From JAFGNB01 sp050304135 (lineage in GTDB: Bacteria > Fibrobacterota > Chitinivibrionia > Chitinivibrionales > Chitinispirillaceae): a stretch of DNA of 64,000 nt. Within the stretch, counting starts at the first letter, position 1. The number at the start of each line of letters is the position of its first letter. This document shows, one piece after another, positions 1 to 9,126 of the stretch. The position numbers were made by a program, and so were the translations under genes. The notes under the pieces are model-generated. The model was not told the DNA's origin and searched no databases. It was given only the letters and a program-made list of their open reading frames with translations. The stretch spans positions 62,001 through 126,000 of the forward strand of contig JBNLDC010000029.1 of NCBI GenBank assembly GCA_050304135.1, given 5' to 3'.

Positions 1-1
1 A

Positions 2-871
2 ACCGCGAAGGTTGAAGGGTTGATCGATGTGTATCAGGTGTACGGGGAGTATGCCGGGCTCGTTCAGGGAACCTCCGATTCACCGGCGCTCTCGCTGTTC
101 TCCGGCCGGACACCGATCCTTGCCGATCTGCGGATGCTCTACGGTGCGCTCTACCTGCCGTGGGCGGATATCACACTCGGCCGTCAGATCGTCAATTACG
201 GAAAAGGAACGCTGTTTTCCCCGCTTGATGTATTCTCCTCGGTTAATCTGCTTGAACTCTCCTTCAAGCGCAGCGGGAGTGATATCGCTATGGCGGCGTT
301 TCCCGTGGGAGATCTCTCCGGTATCGATGTCGTGACGGAGTTCCCGGTGGGAGCCGGTGACTATGCCTCGTCGCTCCGGGGATTCACCACACTTGGCGGA
401 TGGGACCTCTCGGCGGTGGGGATTTACCGCCACCGCTCGCGCGAGGGAATCGGGGGGGTGGCGTTCAAAGGTGATCTGCTGGTGGGAATTACTGGTGAGG
501 TGGCTGCAAGGTACCGTCGTGACTCCGGTGACGTGTCGGTGGAGGCCATGGCGGGCGTTGATTATTCGGTCAAGAACACCTGGTTTTTCAGTGCGGAGTA
601 CAACTACCGTGGGCGGGACAACGGACATCCGATGTACGGGAACCATAACCTGTTCGGATCGGTACAGTATATCATCAACGATCTGATGACGGCATCGCTG
701 GTGGTGGTAGGGGTACTGCCGGAAGAGAATGCTCTCGCAACGGTCCAGTATTCGTGGAATATCCTCCAGAGCGTTTCGACGGTGTTGTATCTCCGGTATT
801 ACCGCTTTGAGGATTTCGGGTCGCTGCTCCCGCAGGGGGAGGCGGGGACACGGGTGACGATTTCGTTCTGA
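2..871 (+). CDS. Outer-membrane beta-barrel protein, C-terminal part (cut by window start)
   Basis: The frame is open to the left edge, so the true start lies outside the window; the TTG at 20 is only an internal codon. About 289 codons are visible. The sequence alternates aromatic and hydrophobic residues with Gly/Asp turns in many short beta strands, such as ITLGRQIVNYGKGTLFSPLD, and it ends in VTISF. A C-terminal Phe is typical of barrels inserted by the Bam machinery. I do not recognise a specific family. A substrate-specific porin or an outer-membrane partner of the downstream exporter are both possible, but nothing in the sequence decides between them. Confidence 0.6.
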   Translation, partial: TAKVEGLIDVYQVYGEYAGLVQGTSDSPALSLFSGRTPILADLRMLYGALYLPWADITLGRQIVNYGKGTLFSPLDVFSSVNLLELSFKRSGSDIAMAAFPVGDLSGIDVVTEFPVGAGDYASSLRGFTTLGGWDLSAVGIYRHRSREGIGGVAFKGDLLVGITGEVAARYRRDSGDVSVEAMAGVDYSVKNTWFFSAEYNYRGRDNGHPMYGNHNLFGSVQYIINDLMTASLVVVGVLPEENALATVQYSWNILQSVSTVLYLRYYRFEDFGSLLPQGEAGTRVTISF

Positions 872-927
872 TACAACTGACAGAGCTTTGCATCCGGTTG
901 GATTGATGATCTGCACTTCTCAATAAT

Positions 928-1100
928 TTAACTGATTGCGCTACTGCAATGCCTGGGAATCGCCTGTGTCAGAAGTGCCGCTTTTTCGCCCGGCACATTG
1001 GCGGTGATCAGACGATCAAAGGGGTCGCGTGTCTACTGCAACCTGACTGCTTCATTCATAATCTTCTGTAGTGGAGTCGTGGAGACGAGTATGTCTGCTA
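928..1100 (-). pseudogene. Remnant of a PIN-domain (VapC-like) toxin
   Basis: Read on the minus strand, the frame ending at the TAA at 928-930 gives TRDPFDRLITANVPGEKAAL, followed by LLTQAIPRHCSSAIS. This closely resembles the WTRDPFDRLIVA...LLT C-terminal half of PIN-domain ribonuclease toxins (COG3744-like). A TAG at 1033-1035 stands exactly where the conserved Trp would be, consistent with TGG to TAG. The frame continues upstream (MNEAVRLQ) before another stop near 1102-1104. No antitoxin or N-terminal half is visible, so this is a decayed fragment. The family assignment is from memory of the motif. Confidence 0.6.
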
Positions 1101-1167
1101 CTCAGACGAGGTTCGCGGAATTCCTTCAAATAATGTATCTTTATACACCTTTTACGTCAGGAGTTTG

Positions 1168-2097
1168 ATGGAATCCGCCATAGCAGTAACATCGGTTACC
1201 AAGTGTTACAACTCTGCAACCTGTGCTGTCAGTAATCTCAGCTTCAGCGTACCGGAGTCGGACTGTTTCGGCCTGCTCGGGCCCAACGGCGCCGGCAAGA
1301 CCACCATGTTGAAAATGATTTACGGGGTATCGCAGCGATCAGACAACCCGCCCGGTGCGATTTCTGTATTCGGGTTCGATCCCCGGCATGAATCACTTGC
1401 CATCAAATTTATTTCGGGCGTGGTTCCGCAGGAGAACAATCTTGACGAGGAACTCAACGTTGAAGAGAACCTCCGTATTTTCGCACGATTTTACAACATC
1501 CCTAAAAAAATCGCCACCGAACGTATTGACGAGCTGCTCGAATTCATGGAACTTTCCGACAAACACCGTGCCGGGATCAGAGAACTTTCGGGCGGGATGA
1601 AGCGCAGACTGATTATCGCCCGGGCACTTCTCAACAACCCCCGACTGCTTATTCTCGATGAGCCGACCACCGGTCTTGATCCGCAGGTGCGGCACCTGAT
1701 ATGGGAAAAACTGCGCGGTCTCAAACGGCAGGGGATGACCATTCTGATTACGACCCATTACATGGAAGAGGCGTTCCAGATCTGCGACTCCATTGCCATT
1801 ATGAACAAGGGAGAAAAAATTCTTGAAGGGAATCCGCATGAGCTGGTGGAGGCGGCAATCGAACCGTATGTTCTGGAAATTGCCACTGCAAAGGCATTTT
1901 CGGTCATCAGCCCGCTGCTGCCCGCTACTGCCCGGGTTGACCGCTCGAACGATCTTGTGCGAATTTACTGCGGGGATCGCACGGTTCTTCAGGAGTGTGC
2001 CTCCCGTTTAAACGCGGGTGATTACTACTTCAGGCAATCCAACCTCGAAGATCTTTTTCTCAAAACAACCGGGAGTACGCTCAATGCGCACCAGTAA
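1168..2097 (+). CDS. ABC transporter ATP-binding protein, NodI/DrrA type
   Basis: The nucleotide-binding subunit of an ABC-2 type exporter, acting at the inner membrane, 309 aa. Walker A GPNGAGKTT lies at residues 38-46, the signature LSGGMKR near 140-146 and Walker B LLILDEP near 160-166. A switch histidine follows (TTHYMEEA). I chose ATG 1168 over the TTG at 1165 because CAGGAG lies at a normal distance upstream. The permease gene overlaps its end by 14 bases, so the two are translationally coupled. NodI-like subunits export lipo-oligosaccharides, polysaccharides or drugs; the substrate here cannot be told from the sequence. Confidence 0.93.
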   Translation: MESAIAVTSVTKCYNSATCAVSNLSFSVPESDCFGLLGPNGAGKTTMLKMIYGVSQRSDNPPGAISVFGFDPRHESLAIKFISGVVPQENNLDEELNVEENLRIFARFYNIPKKIATERIDELLEFMELSDKHRAGIRELSGGMKRRLIIARALLNNPRLLILDEPTTGLDPQVRHLIWEKLRGLKRQGMTILITTHYMEEAFQICDSIAIMNKGEKILEGNPHELVEAAIEPYVLEIATAKAFSVISPLLPATARVDRSNDLVRIYCGDRTVLQECASRLNAGDYYFRQSNLEDLFLKTTGSTLNAHQ

Positions 2098-2869
2098 CCC
2101 GCAGTTTCCACCGCTTGCGACCCGGCTCCTGAGTGTCTGGTTCCGCCATTTCAGAGTGTATACCAAACACCTTCTCAGTAACGGTCTGCCTCCCTTTCTG
2201 GAGCCCCTTATTTTTCTCGCGGGAATCGGTCTCGGGATGAGCAAGTACATCGATACGATGGCCGGCATGCCGTACATCACCTTTCTGGCCACCGGATTGC
2301 CTATCACCGCCGCCATGTTTACCGCCGCCTTCGAATGTTCATACGGAACCTTCATCAGGCTGCAGTTCGACCATGTTTACGAAGGAATGCTTGCCGCACC
2401 GCTCAGTGCGCGCGATATACTTGTTGGGGAGATTCTCTGGGCCGGATCGAAAGGGGTGTTTTTCTCTTTTGCGGTTATTTGCATGGTGGGTATATTCGGT
2501 CTGGTTCCCTTTCCATGGAGCCTCACGACGCCGGTTATCGGTTTCTTTACCGGCATCATGTTCGCGTCACTGTCGCTGCTTATTACCTCGTTTGTCAAAA
2601 ATATCAACCATTTCAATTTCTATTTTACCGGGTTTCTCTCGCCGATGTTCTTTTTTTCCGGAGTGGTTTTTCCGCTTGAAAATCTGCCGCCAGCCCTCCG
2701 TCCGGTTGCCGAGGTGTTTCCCCTCACTCACGTGGTGAGGCTCTGCCGGTCGCTCGATTTCGGCCTGTTGCAGTTCTCCCTGCTGCTTGATTTTCTTTTT
2801 ATTATCGCTTTCACGGGAATTGCCGGTGCAATCGCCATAAAACGACTTGAAAAGAGACTCATCGTTTAG
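2084..2869 (+). CDS. ABC-2 type transporter permease, NodJ-like
   Basis: Membrane partner of the preceding ATPase, 261 aa with about six hydrophobic segments. The ABC-2 region FFFSGVVFPLENLPPALRPV and the following VFPLTHVVRLCRSL are characteristic of NodJ/DrrB permeases. The open frame extends upstream to 2018, but ATG 2084 is the sensible start: it begins just inside the ATPase gene, behind GGGAG, and gives a normal-length protein. It ends near a hairpin at 2879-2903, so the operon probably contains only these two genes. Confidence 0.9.
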   Translation: MRTSNPQFPPLATRLLSVWFRHFRVYTKHLLSNGLPPFLEPLIFLAGIGLGMSKYIDTMAGMPYITFLATGLPITAAMFTAAFECSYGTFIRLQFDHVYEGMLAAPLSARDILVGEILWAGSKGVFFSFAVICMVGIFGLVPFPWSLTTPVIGFFTGIMFASLSLLITSFVKNINHFNFYFTGFLSPMFFFSGVVFPLENLPPALRPVAEVFPLTHVVRLCRSLDFGLLQFSLLLDFLFIIAFTGIAGAIAIKRLEKRLIV

Positions 2870-2878
2870 CCGGATAGA

Positions 2879-2903
2879 TCGCACCTGTTTGGTTTGTGCG
2901 ATG
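2879..2903 (+). terminator. Hairpin after the ABC exporter operon
   Basis: ATCGCAC and GTGCGAT form a perfect 7-bp stem around an 11-base loop, starting 10 bases after the permease stop codon. There is no strong T tract, so it could be a weak terminator or simply a 3' stabilising hairpin. Confidence 0.45.
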
Positions 2904-2930
2904 CATCGTGGATTTTAGGCACCGACACGA

Positions 2931-3143
2931 TTACTTTATCTTGTCAAGTTCCTTTGCCCGTTTCTCCTGTGCTTTTTCGAACTCTTTCAATTTCTTTTTC
3001 ATCATCTCACCCTGTTTCAGGGTTGTCTTTCCTAAAACATCCTCAACCGCTTTTTGTGCCGCGGAATCTTCTTTGGGCTTTTGGCAATCGGCCAGGAGTA
3101 CAACGACGATGATGAGCATGAATTTGAATAGTGGTTGTTTCAA
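2931..3143 (-). CDS. Small predicted lipoprotein
   Basis: A 70-aa protein read from TTG 3143, chosen because AAGGAG lies about six bases upstream. The open frame continues further upstream without a ribosome-binding site. Residues 1-20 are a hydrophobic signal (FKFMLIIVVVLLADC) ending in a lipobox-like Cys; Asp before the Cys is unusual. The rest is Lys/Glu-rich and likely coiled coil (MMKKKLKEFEKAQEKRAKEL). No family is recognised. It is probably anchored in the envelope. It stands alone, divergent from the RlmM-like gene, whose own start I place at 3252. Confidence 0.6.
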   Translation of the reverse strand: MKQPLFKFMLIIVVVLLADCQKPKEDSAAQKAVEDVLGKTTLKQGEMMKKKLKEFEKAQEKRAKELDKIK

Positions 3144-3251
3144 TACAGCTCCTTGTTGGGGTGGATAGAGACAACTAAAACCATGATGTATCTTACGGAG
3201 GTCAATATTCAAATTATACGGTTGTGGTACTCATTTGAGGGAAATTTAATA

Positions 3252-4250
3252 ATGAACCTGCTTCTTGTTAAACCCGGCGCAGAATCATTCGCCGCAGCAG
3301 AAGGCGGCAGGCACAACCTCTCCATGCATACCGAGGCTCCCGGTATTGTAGCGACACAACAATCGATCCCCGACAGCACGCTATTCTGTTTTCCGTTCTG
3401 GATTCTACAGAATGCCACTCGTCTACCGGCATCACCGGGTATCCGCGATGTGGAACTGCTTGGTAACTGGTTTTGTGATTACATCAGGAATAAACGTATC
3501 GATAAACGCTGGTACCTCTTCTGGCTTACCTGCGGAGAAAATGGTTTTACCCCTGTCTCATCAAAACAGGAACGTTTAAGGGAGACCCTTAAAAAGCGCA
3601 TCTCGCGCATCAGCAAACTTTCCGATTCATCATACCCACCCCCCGACGCCCCGGCCAAGGGTCTGTTTATTACCGAAAATACCGCCACCGGCACTTTTTA
3701 CCTGGCAACCAAAGCTCTTTTTTGCGGTCAGCGCCGGATGAAAGACGATCCCGAGGCTCCGTCCCGTTCATTTTTAAAAGTCGAGGAAGCGTTAACCATT
3801 TTTGGCCATACACCGCTACGGGGAAATTGTGTGGTGGACCTTGGTGCGGCCCCCGGAGGGTGGACCTGGGCGGCAATCAAACGCGGAGCGACGGTGTTTG
3901 CAATTGACAACGGACCACTAAAAGGAGGTCCGCTTGATCACCTGCATGTTCATCATCTCCGCAATGATGCCTTTATCTGGAAACCGGAAAACATAACTGT
4001 AGATTGGTTGTTCTGCGATATGGTGGAAAAACCGCTTGTGGTTATGGAGAGAATCAGAACGTGGTTTTCAAAGAAATGGTGCAAGTATGCGGTGATCAAT
4101 TTCAAATATGGCTACAGCGACCCGTCACACCTTCTTGAACAGCTCCACAGCAGTAAGGGAGTCCAACTCTTTACCGAGACGATGCTCTGCAGGCATCTGT
4201 TTCATGATCGTGATGAAATTACGGTTATGGCGAAGGTTAAGATATTTTAA
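3252..4250 (+). CDS. RlmM-like SAM-dependent 2'-O-ribose RNA methyltransferase
   Basis: 332 aa. The C-terminal half is an FtsJ/RlmM-type Rossmann methyltransferase: a SAM-binding VDLGAAPGGWTWA near residues 195-207, FAIDNGPL, then FCDMVEKP and VINFKYGY, which supply the Asp and Lys of the K-D-K-E catalytic tetrad. E. coli RlmM methylates C2498 of 23S rRNA, and the order of motifs here matches that family. The N-terminal part (about 1-130) would be the substrate-binding region and is weakly conserved. The open frame begins at 3135, but ATG 3252, behind GAGGG, avoids overlap with the divergent lipoprotein. It is not in an operon. Confidence 0.8.
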   Translation: MNLLLVKPGAESFAAAEGGRHNLSMHTEAPGIVATQQSIPDSTLFCFPFWILQNATRLPASPGIRDVELLGNWFCDYIRNKRIDKRWYLFWLTCGENGFTPVSSKQERLRETLKKRISRISKLSDSSYPPPDAPAKGLFITENTATGTFYLATKALFCGQRRMKDDPEAPSRSFLKVEEALTIFGHTPLRGNCVVDLGAAPGGWTWAAIKRGATVFAIDNGPLKGGPLDHLHVHHLRNDAFIWKPENITVDWLFCDMVEKPLVVMERIRTWFSKKWCKYAVINFKYGYSDPSHLLEQLHSSKGVQLFTETMLCRHLFHDRDEITVMAKVKIF

Positions 4251-4575
4251 CTCCGGTGTACTAATTCTATGCCCTCTGGTACTAGCAGGGTCTGTCGATT
4301 TGATCGGCTGACGCTTCTTTAAACGGTTTAAACATTCATACCGGAACATTTATCATTATATTACTAACTGCTGATTGACTGAGCAGGCCGACCACGACAT
4401 AAAGGGGACCGGAAATAACTGCTTTGTTTGAACGGACGTTCGAGGCTCTGTTCATCATTTCCGGAATCACGTAATTGCACTGATCTCTTCAATCATCGTC
4501 TTTTCTATTTTAATTGTCTGCAGTCATCGGGTGTATGCAAACATCCGGGTAGTCTGTTTCCTGTTTTTCGAATAC
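4251..4575. other. Intergenic region with no recognised gene
   Basis: AT-richer than its neighbours. It contains an 8-bp inverted pair CCGGAAAT/ATTTCCGG about 46 bases apart near 4409-4475. I see no tRNA-like or coding signal. It presumably holds the promoter of the fibro-slime gene. Confidence 0.5.
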
Positions 4576-4597
4576 CACCGGAATACTATTTCCGGTG
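4576..4597 (+). promoter_or_regulatory. Dyad CACCGGAA-N6-TTCCGGTG before the fibro-slime gene
   Basis: A perfect 8-bp inverted repeat with a 6-base spacer (TACTAT), ending 28 bases before ATG 4626. Its core is GGAA-N6-TTCC, and its central 16 bases differ at only three positions from the dyad between gdhA and nrpR (30673-30688). It may be an operator for the NrpR-family regulator or a 5' mRNA hairpin. Confidence 0.5.
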
Positions 4598-4625
4598 AAA
4601 GGCCATTTCCAAAGGAGTCACGGTT

Positions 4626-7538
4626 ATGCGGTCCTTCTCTGCGTATGTATCCGCGATCGCCCGTCTAGGTGTTAGTATCTTCATCCTGAATAGTGCCGGT
4701 TTCGCACAGATGCCATTTCCCGATACACTTTGGGTTCCGGTTATTTTTTACGATTATCATGCCGATGGACGGGGTGATTTCGAGACCTGTGAGGATCCTA
4801 ATTCGGATGTTGGCATGAAAGGAATGGTTACTGCGACACTCGATACGCAGCGGAAGCCAGTTCCGGTTCCATCCATAGCCTGCCCTACGGTCGCCTCTTC
4901 GTTCCCCTGTGCCTGTCATCTTGGTGAATGGTTCAGAGTCAGCGGACAGAACGGATCAGACAATACAGCTATTTTTCAATGTGATTCGCTTACCGATCCT
5001 GACAAGCCGCGATGGTCATGGAGTGGCCTTGTACCCTATCAGGGGAGAACCGGTGAGTATGTCGGTCCCAACTATAACGCCAATTACGCTATGGCCAATG
5101 TTATTATCTACGATTCACTCTGTTTTGAACTTGTTCCCATCAGTAACGGTGTCTATCAATTTATCAATGATGATTTTCTTCCGCTTAATGACCGGGGCTT
5201 TGGTGATGAACCGTTGGCGGGTGACGGCAATTTCGGTTTTGCCATGGAACTGCACACGAAATTCAAATATCAGGAAGGACTCAGTTTCTCTTTTCGCGGC
5301 GATGATGACGTTTGGGCGTTTATAAACGGCAAACTTGCTATGGATCTTGGAGGAACGCATTACTACATGGACGGGTATATTGATCTGGATACGATAGCGG
5401 ATCTTGTTCCAGGGCAAATCTACAGCTTCGACCTTTACTATGCTGAACGTCACAGTACCGGATCGCATATCCGTATTACCTCCAATGTCATTTCTGCAAG
5501 CCCGAGTGAGGTGCATATTTCGGTTTTTCCCAGCGATACGATAAAAGCCGGGGATACCGTTACAATCGTCGGCACTGTGACGGATGAAGACGGTGACTCA
5601 ATGCCGATTCAGAGTGATTCCATCAGCTGGACACAGGTCTCGGGCAACTCACTGCCAGGTGATCGGATCATCATTCCCCGTAACGACACGACACAATTCA
5701 CCGGGACGGTCGCGTACCGCCGTGTCGGAATTATCGGTACCTACCGTTTCGGTACCAGTACCATCATTGATACCACCTGGATATATATCAAGCCGGCAGA
5801 TCCGGCACAGGTCGATATCAGTATGCAGAATGCCACTGCGCTGACGCGGGAACAGGTAACCGCCGGGATTGATACCTTCGCCATTACCCCTGTGCAAACA
5901 ATCACGCTTACAATGGGGCAGAGCAGGGCCTATGCGTATGCTGTTCTGAGAGACCGGTTCGGCAATTACTGCGCTCTTGCCGACAGTGCGACCTGGGCTT
6001 CGCAGAATACCGCTGCCGCGACGGTTGATTATGTTGTCAACGGTGCATTTGAAGGGGTGATCGGACGTCCCGGAGGAGTGCTCAACGCATCTGCTACGGT
6101 TATTGTTTCCCGGGGAACACTTATACCCGATACTGCTCAGGTGATTCTGGTTGCCGATACGCTTGTCGCATTGCGACTTGTCGACATAACGAATCCCGAT
6201 GTCGCACTTGACAATATGCTTCTCACTACCGATAGCTCAATTACCGTCAAGGTGCAGGGAATCTGGTCGACTGCCCCCGGAGTCTGGGTTGATCTTACCG
6301 GAATCTGGACACTGCAGCCGGCAGATGCCGTCTCTTTTTTAGTACCGGTCCCGGCGGTACTGTCCGGTCAGTGGAAAATATCTCCTTTTAGTTCGGGAAC
6401 AACCACGCTGAAGGTGGTTTCTCTGAATGCCTCGGTATCGGTACCGATTATCGTCAAACAAATCACGAAATTACGACTGGTGAATCTTGAACGACCGACC
6501 TCGCCGGTCGCCGTCCTCAGAATGAGCACCGACAGCTCTCTGACCGTCAAACTACAGGGGGCCTGGTCCACCGATACCACCGTCTGGGTGGATCTTGACG
6601 GCATGTGGTCACTGGACCCGTCCTCATCAATAACGTTTACCCATCCGCTGCCCGGAGGAAGTGCGGGGCAATGGATGGTCGCTCCAACCACTCCAGGCAC
6701 CACCAGACTCACCGTAACGTCGCACGGGAAATCGGTAACAGTCCCTGTAGTTGCTTTCATCGGACCGTATGTGCTGGAGGCTCAGCTGAGTTTCGGAATT
6801 GTTAACGGGAATGATATTTTAAAGATACGTTTTTCAACGCCGATAAGATGTGCCTCTCTTGAACAGCCCGGCAGTACTCCGGAAGCCTCGTTCAAAATAT
6901 TCGCACCGGGAGATTCACTCAGATCCACTGTGTTGGAGGGGGCACGGTATCTTGACGAGGGGACGTGCAGTTCCGTATTGATCACCGAAGTCACCATTGT
7001 TCTGGGAACCAATGGTAAAGGTATTGTTCCCGGACGTGACAGTATTGTGCTTTTCGGCAGTGCGGTCGATTCAGCGGGAAATCATCCTGATGTGACCCGT
7101 CGCGGAAGGATCGTATACGGGCCCGGTGCGGGAATCAGTGTTTTATCCTACGAAAATCCCGATCCTGCAGTATCGCCGATGGTACTGCCACAGGATGCTA
7201 TCTCGACGTTCGGTCTTCAGGGAGAACTCTCGCGGGAGATGAAACTTATAATGATCAGAACCGATGTTCCGCTCAAGCCCGATACCCTGCCTGACGGTAC
7301 GATTTCCTACGGAAAATCGGTCGTGTTCGATCCCGTAGGGAATCTGGTTGCGGAGGAGCTGCCTCTTCGTCGCGCACCTTCCAATGACCGACTGTACAGT
7401 GTGGTATGGAACGGTTTCAACCGTTCAAGGCGCAAGGTGGCATCAGGAGCTTACCTGCTTAGGGCATCGGTTCGCTATATAAACAATCCTGAGGCATCGG
7501 TGTATATCTCCAACAAATTCAGGATTCAGTGGAAATAG
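4626..7538 (+). CDS. Secreted fibro-slime domain protein with Ig-like repeats
   Basis: 970 aa, from ATG 4626 behind AAAGGAG. A signal peptide (about residues 1-28, ending SAGFAQ) is followed by a fibro-slime domain to about residue 290. Its hallmarks are PVIFYDYHADGRGDFE, FSFRGDDDVWAFINGKLAMD, LGGTHYYMDGYIDLD and FDLYYAERHSTGSHIRIT. This domain is typical of Fibrobacter surface and adhesion proteins. Two tandem repeats of about 100 residues follow (LRLVDITNPDV... and LRLVNLERPTS..., each containing W-V-D-L and S-GQW). The C-terminus (VVWNGFNRSRRKVASGAYLL) resembles FlgD-type Ig folds. It is likely surface exposed and involved in adhesion or matrix. It is a single gene preceded by a strong dyad. 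Confidence 0.85.
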   Translation: MRSFSAYVSAIARLGVSIFILNSAGFAQMPFPDTLWVPVIFYDYHADGRGDFETCEDPNSDVGMKGMVTATLDTQRKPVPVPSIACPTVASSFPCACHLGEWFRVSGQNGSDNTAIFQCDSLTDPDKPRWSWSGLVPYQGRTGEYVGPNYNANYAMANVIIYDSLCFELVPISNGVYQFINDDFLPLNDRGFGDEPLAGDGNFGFAMELHTKFKYQEGLSFSFRGDDDVWAFINGKLAMDLGGTHYYMDGYIDLDTIADLVPGQIYSFDLYYAERHSTGSHIRITSNVISASPSEVHISVFPSDTIKAGDTVTIVGTVTDEDGDSMPIQSDSISWTQVSGNSLPGDRIIIPRNDTTQFTGTVAYRRVGIIGTYRFGTSTIIDTTWIYIKPADPAQVDISMQNATALTREQVTAGIDTFAITPVQTITLTMGQSRAYAYAVLRDRFGNYCALADSATWASQNTAAATVDYVVNGAFEGVIGRPGGVLNASATVIVSRGTLIPDTAQVILVADTLVALRLVDITNPDVALDNMLLTTDSSITVKVQGIWSTAPGVWVDLTGIWTLQPADAVSFLVPVPAVLSGQWKISPFSSGTTTLKVVSLNASVSVPIIVKQITKLRLVNLERPTSPVAVLRMSTDSSLTVKLQGAWSTDTTVWVDLDGMWSLDPSSSITFTHPLPGGSAGQWMVAPTTPGTTRLTVTSHGKSVTVPVVAFIGPYVLEAQLSFGIVNGNDILKIRFSTPIRCASLEQPGSTPEASFKIFAPGDSLRSTVLEGARYLDEGTCSSVLITEVTIVLGTNGKGIVPGRDSIVLFGSAVDSAGNHPDVTRRGRIVYGPGAGISVLSYENPDPAVSPMVLPQDAISTFGLQGELSREMKLIMIRTDVPLKPDTLPDGTISYGKSVVFDPVGNLVAEELPLRRAPSNDRLYSVVWNGFNRSRRKVASGAYLLRASVRYINNPEASVYISNKFRIQWK

Positions 7539-7700
7539 ATCGACTGCACATCAAATTGCTGATGCAGATGCATTTATTTAGGACTGTTTCCCTGCAGAAA
7601 ACACTATTCACGCGAACCGGTTCTTTGGCGTGCACGGACGTGGTATATTGAAGAAAGCAATTGCTGTTGCAGGATCAATAAACTGCCACGGAGTGTTGTA

Positions 7701-9125
7701 GTGAAAATTTCTGTCTTGATTCCAGTTTTTTTACTGACAGTTTACCTCAGAGGCTTCTGCTTAGAAACCGACGCCGGCGCCACGATGCCGCAACTACGGT
7801 GGGTAAAACCAATCAGTACGCTCAACGTTTCCCCTCAGGTTATGGTTGATTTATCTGACAGCACCTTTTACTGCTCCGGAAAAATTGTCGATAAGCGAAC
7901 CGGTGAAATCGCAGGAACATTACTGGAATATCCCCTGCAGAATAACTCGGCAACGTGTGAACACGGGTATGTTTTTGCGGAGGGTACCCGGATAGTTGTT
8001 CTCAGTGATGCGCTTGATACCGTCTGGTCGAAATCGGTTGCTTCGGTCGACCTGATTACCGCCATTCAAGCTGGTGAGGATGGCTATGCTGCACTTGGCG
8101 GCAAGCGGACGGCGGAAAAAAAGCTGATCAGAACCGATCGGAACGGTACTGTGTTATGGTCGGTCGCAATTAACAAAAAGGTGTATTATGAGACTGTATC
8201 GGCACCCGAGGGGAGCGATGATTCTGCTGAAATAGGTATCGGGGGCATTGCTGCGGATGAAAATGGTATAGTGGTTTTTGGTGCATGCATACCATTTGCT
8301 GCCCAATGGTACGATACCTGGATCATCAAATTCGACCGGGCAGATGGCCGTGAACAATGGAGAAAAAAGATTCCTGCAGTGGAACCGGTTGAAATGATTC
8401 CAGGGGGCAGTGGTGTTGTTCTGACCGGTGTGCTGGATCCCAGCAAGTTGACTGAAAAAAACGGTACTGTGCCGGGGTTGTCCAAACGAAATTATTTTCC
8501 GGCAACTCATGCGGTGTATGTATCGGTGGATACTGCCGGAGAAATTCTGGTAAACAGGGAGTATAGCGTAACCGGGTATGATTACGGCCAGGGCATTAGC
8601 GAAAATGGCACGGTAATGCTGCTTTCCCTGTTGTCCTACCGGCCTCCTCTTGTCAATAATATGCTGGCGTCAGGCACGGTCCTTTGTGTTGATGAGGAAG
8701 GGGAACCTGTTTGGCAAAAGGATTATGAAGCGCCTTCAGGTGTTGTTACGAGTGCTTTTCCAGTGATGTTGTCCCGGTGTTTTTCTTCCGGTGATCTGGC
8801 GGTTGCTGCATTTGATTCGCTTTATTATTATGGGAAACCGTCAGCAGTGCTCCCTGGTGACAATGCTGTTCCAGACCGCGGACAAATTGGTATGAATCTC
8901 TCGTACGATGCAGTCACAGGAACGATTGTGTACCGTATAGCAGGCAGCGCAGAGATACTGCTTTCTCTGTATACCCCTGCGGGCAGGTATATCGCAACTC
9001 TGGACAGGGGATCAAGGCACCCGGGGACCTATCGTATTCCGGTTGAACATCTTTCACAGGGTACGTACCTCGCTCAATTGAATGCAGGAGGGAGAGCCGT
9101 GTGCCACGTGGTAAGGGTGTACTGA
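7701..9125 (+). CDS. Secreted propeller-like protein with C-terminal sorting-like module
   Basis: 474 aa from GTG 7701, with GGAG about eight bases upstream. The signal peptide is LIPVFLLTVYLRGFC. The body has recurring WSKSVASVD / LWSVAINKK / QWRKKIPAVE / WQKDYEAP strands, which look like PQQ- or WD-type propeller blades. The last 80 residues (LLSLYTPAGRYIATLDRG...GTYRIPVEHLSQGTYLAQL) match the module shared by other secreted proteins in this window. The function is unknown. Its stop codon is one base from the end of the convergent dehydrogenase gene. Confidence 0.7.
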   Translation: MKISVLIPVFLLTVYLRGFCLETDAGATMPQLRWVKPISTLNVSPQVMVDLSDSTFYCSGKIVDKRTGEIAGTLLEYPLQNNSATCEHGYVFAEGTRIVVLSDALDTVWSKSVASVDLITAIQAGEDGYAALGGKRTAEKKLIRTDRNGTVLWSVAINKKVYYETVSAPEGSDDSAEIGIGGIAADENGIVVFGACIPFAAQWYDTWIIKFDRADGREQWRKKIPAVEPVEMIPGGSGVVLTGVLDPSKLTEKNGTVPGLSKRNYFPATHAVYVSVDTAGEILVNREYSVTGYDYGQGISENGTVMLLSLLSYRPPLVNNMLASGTVLCVDEEGEPVWQKDYEAPSGVVTSAFPVMLSRCFSSGDLAVAAFDSLYYYGKPSAVLPGDNAVPDRGQIGMNLSYDAVTGTIVYRIAGSAEILLSLYTPAGRYIATLDRGSRHPGTYRIPVEHLSQGTYLAQLNAGGRAVCHVVRVY

Positions 9126-9126
9126 A

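Noticed and set aside
80..916. Long minus-strand frame opposite the first barrel gene
   Set aside because: The plus frame has the clear beta-barrel pattern with a C-terminal Phe; the opposite frame is Arg/His/Pro-rich, typical of a shadow.
4251..4625. tRNA or small RNA in the gap before the fibro-slime gene
   Set aside because: No T-loop GGTTCRA or cloverleaf pairing is seen.
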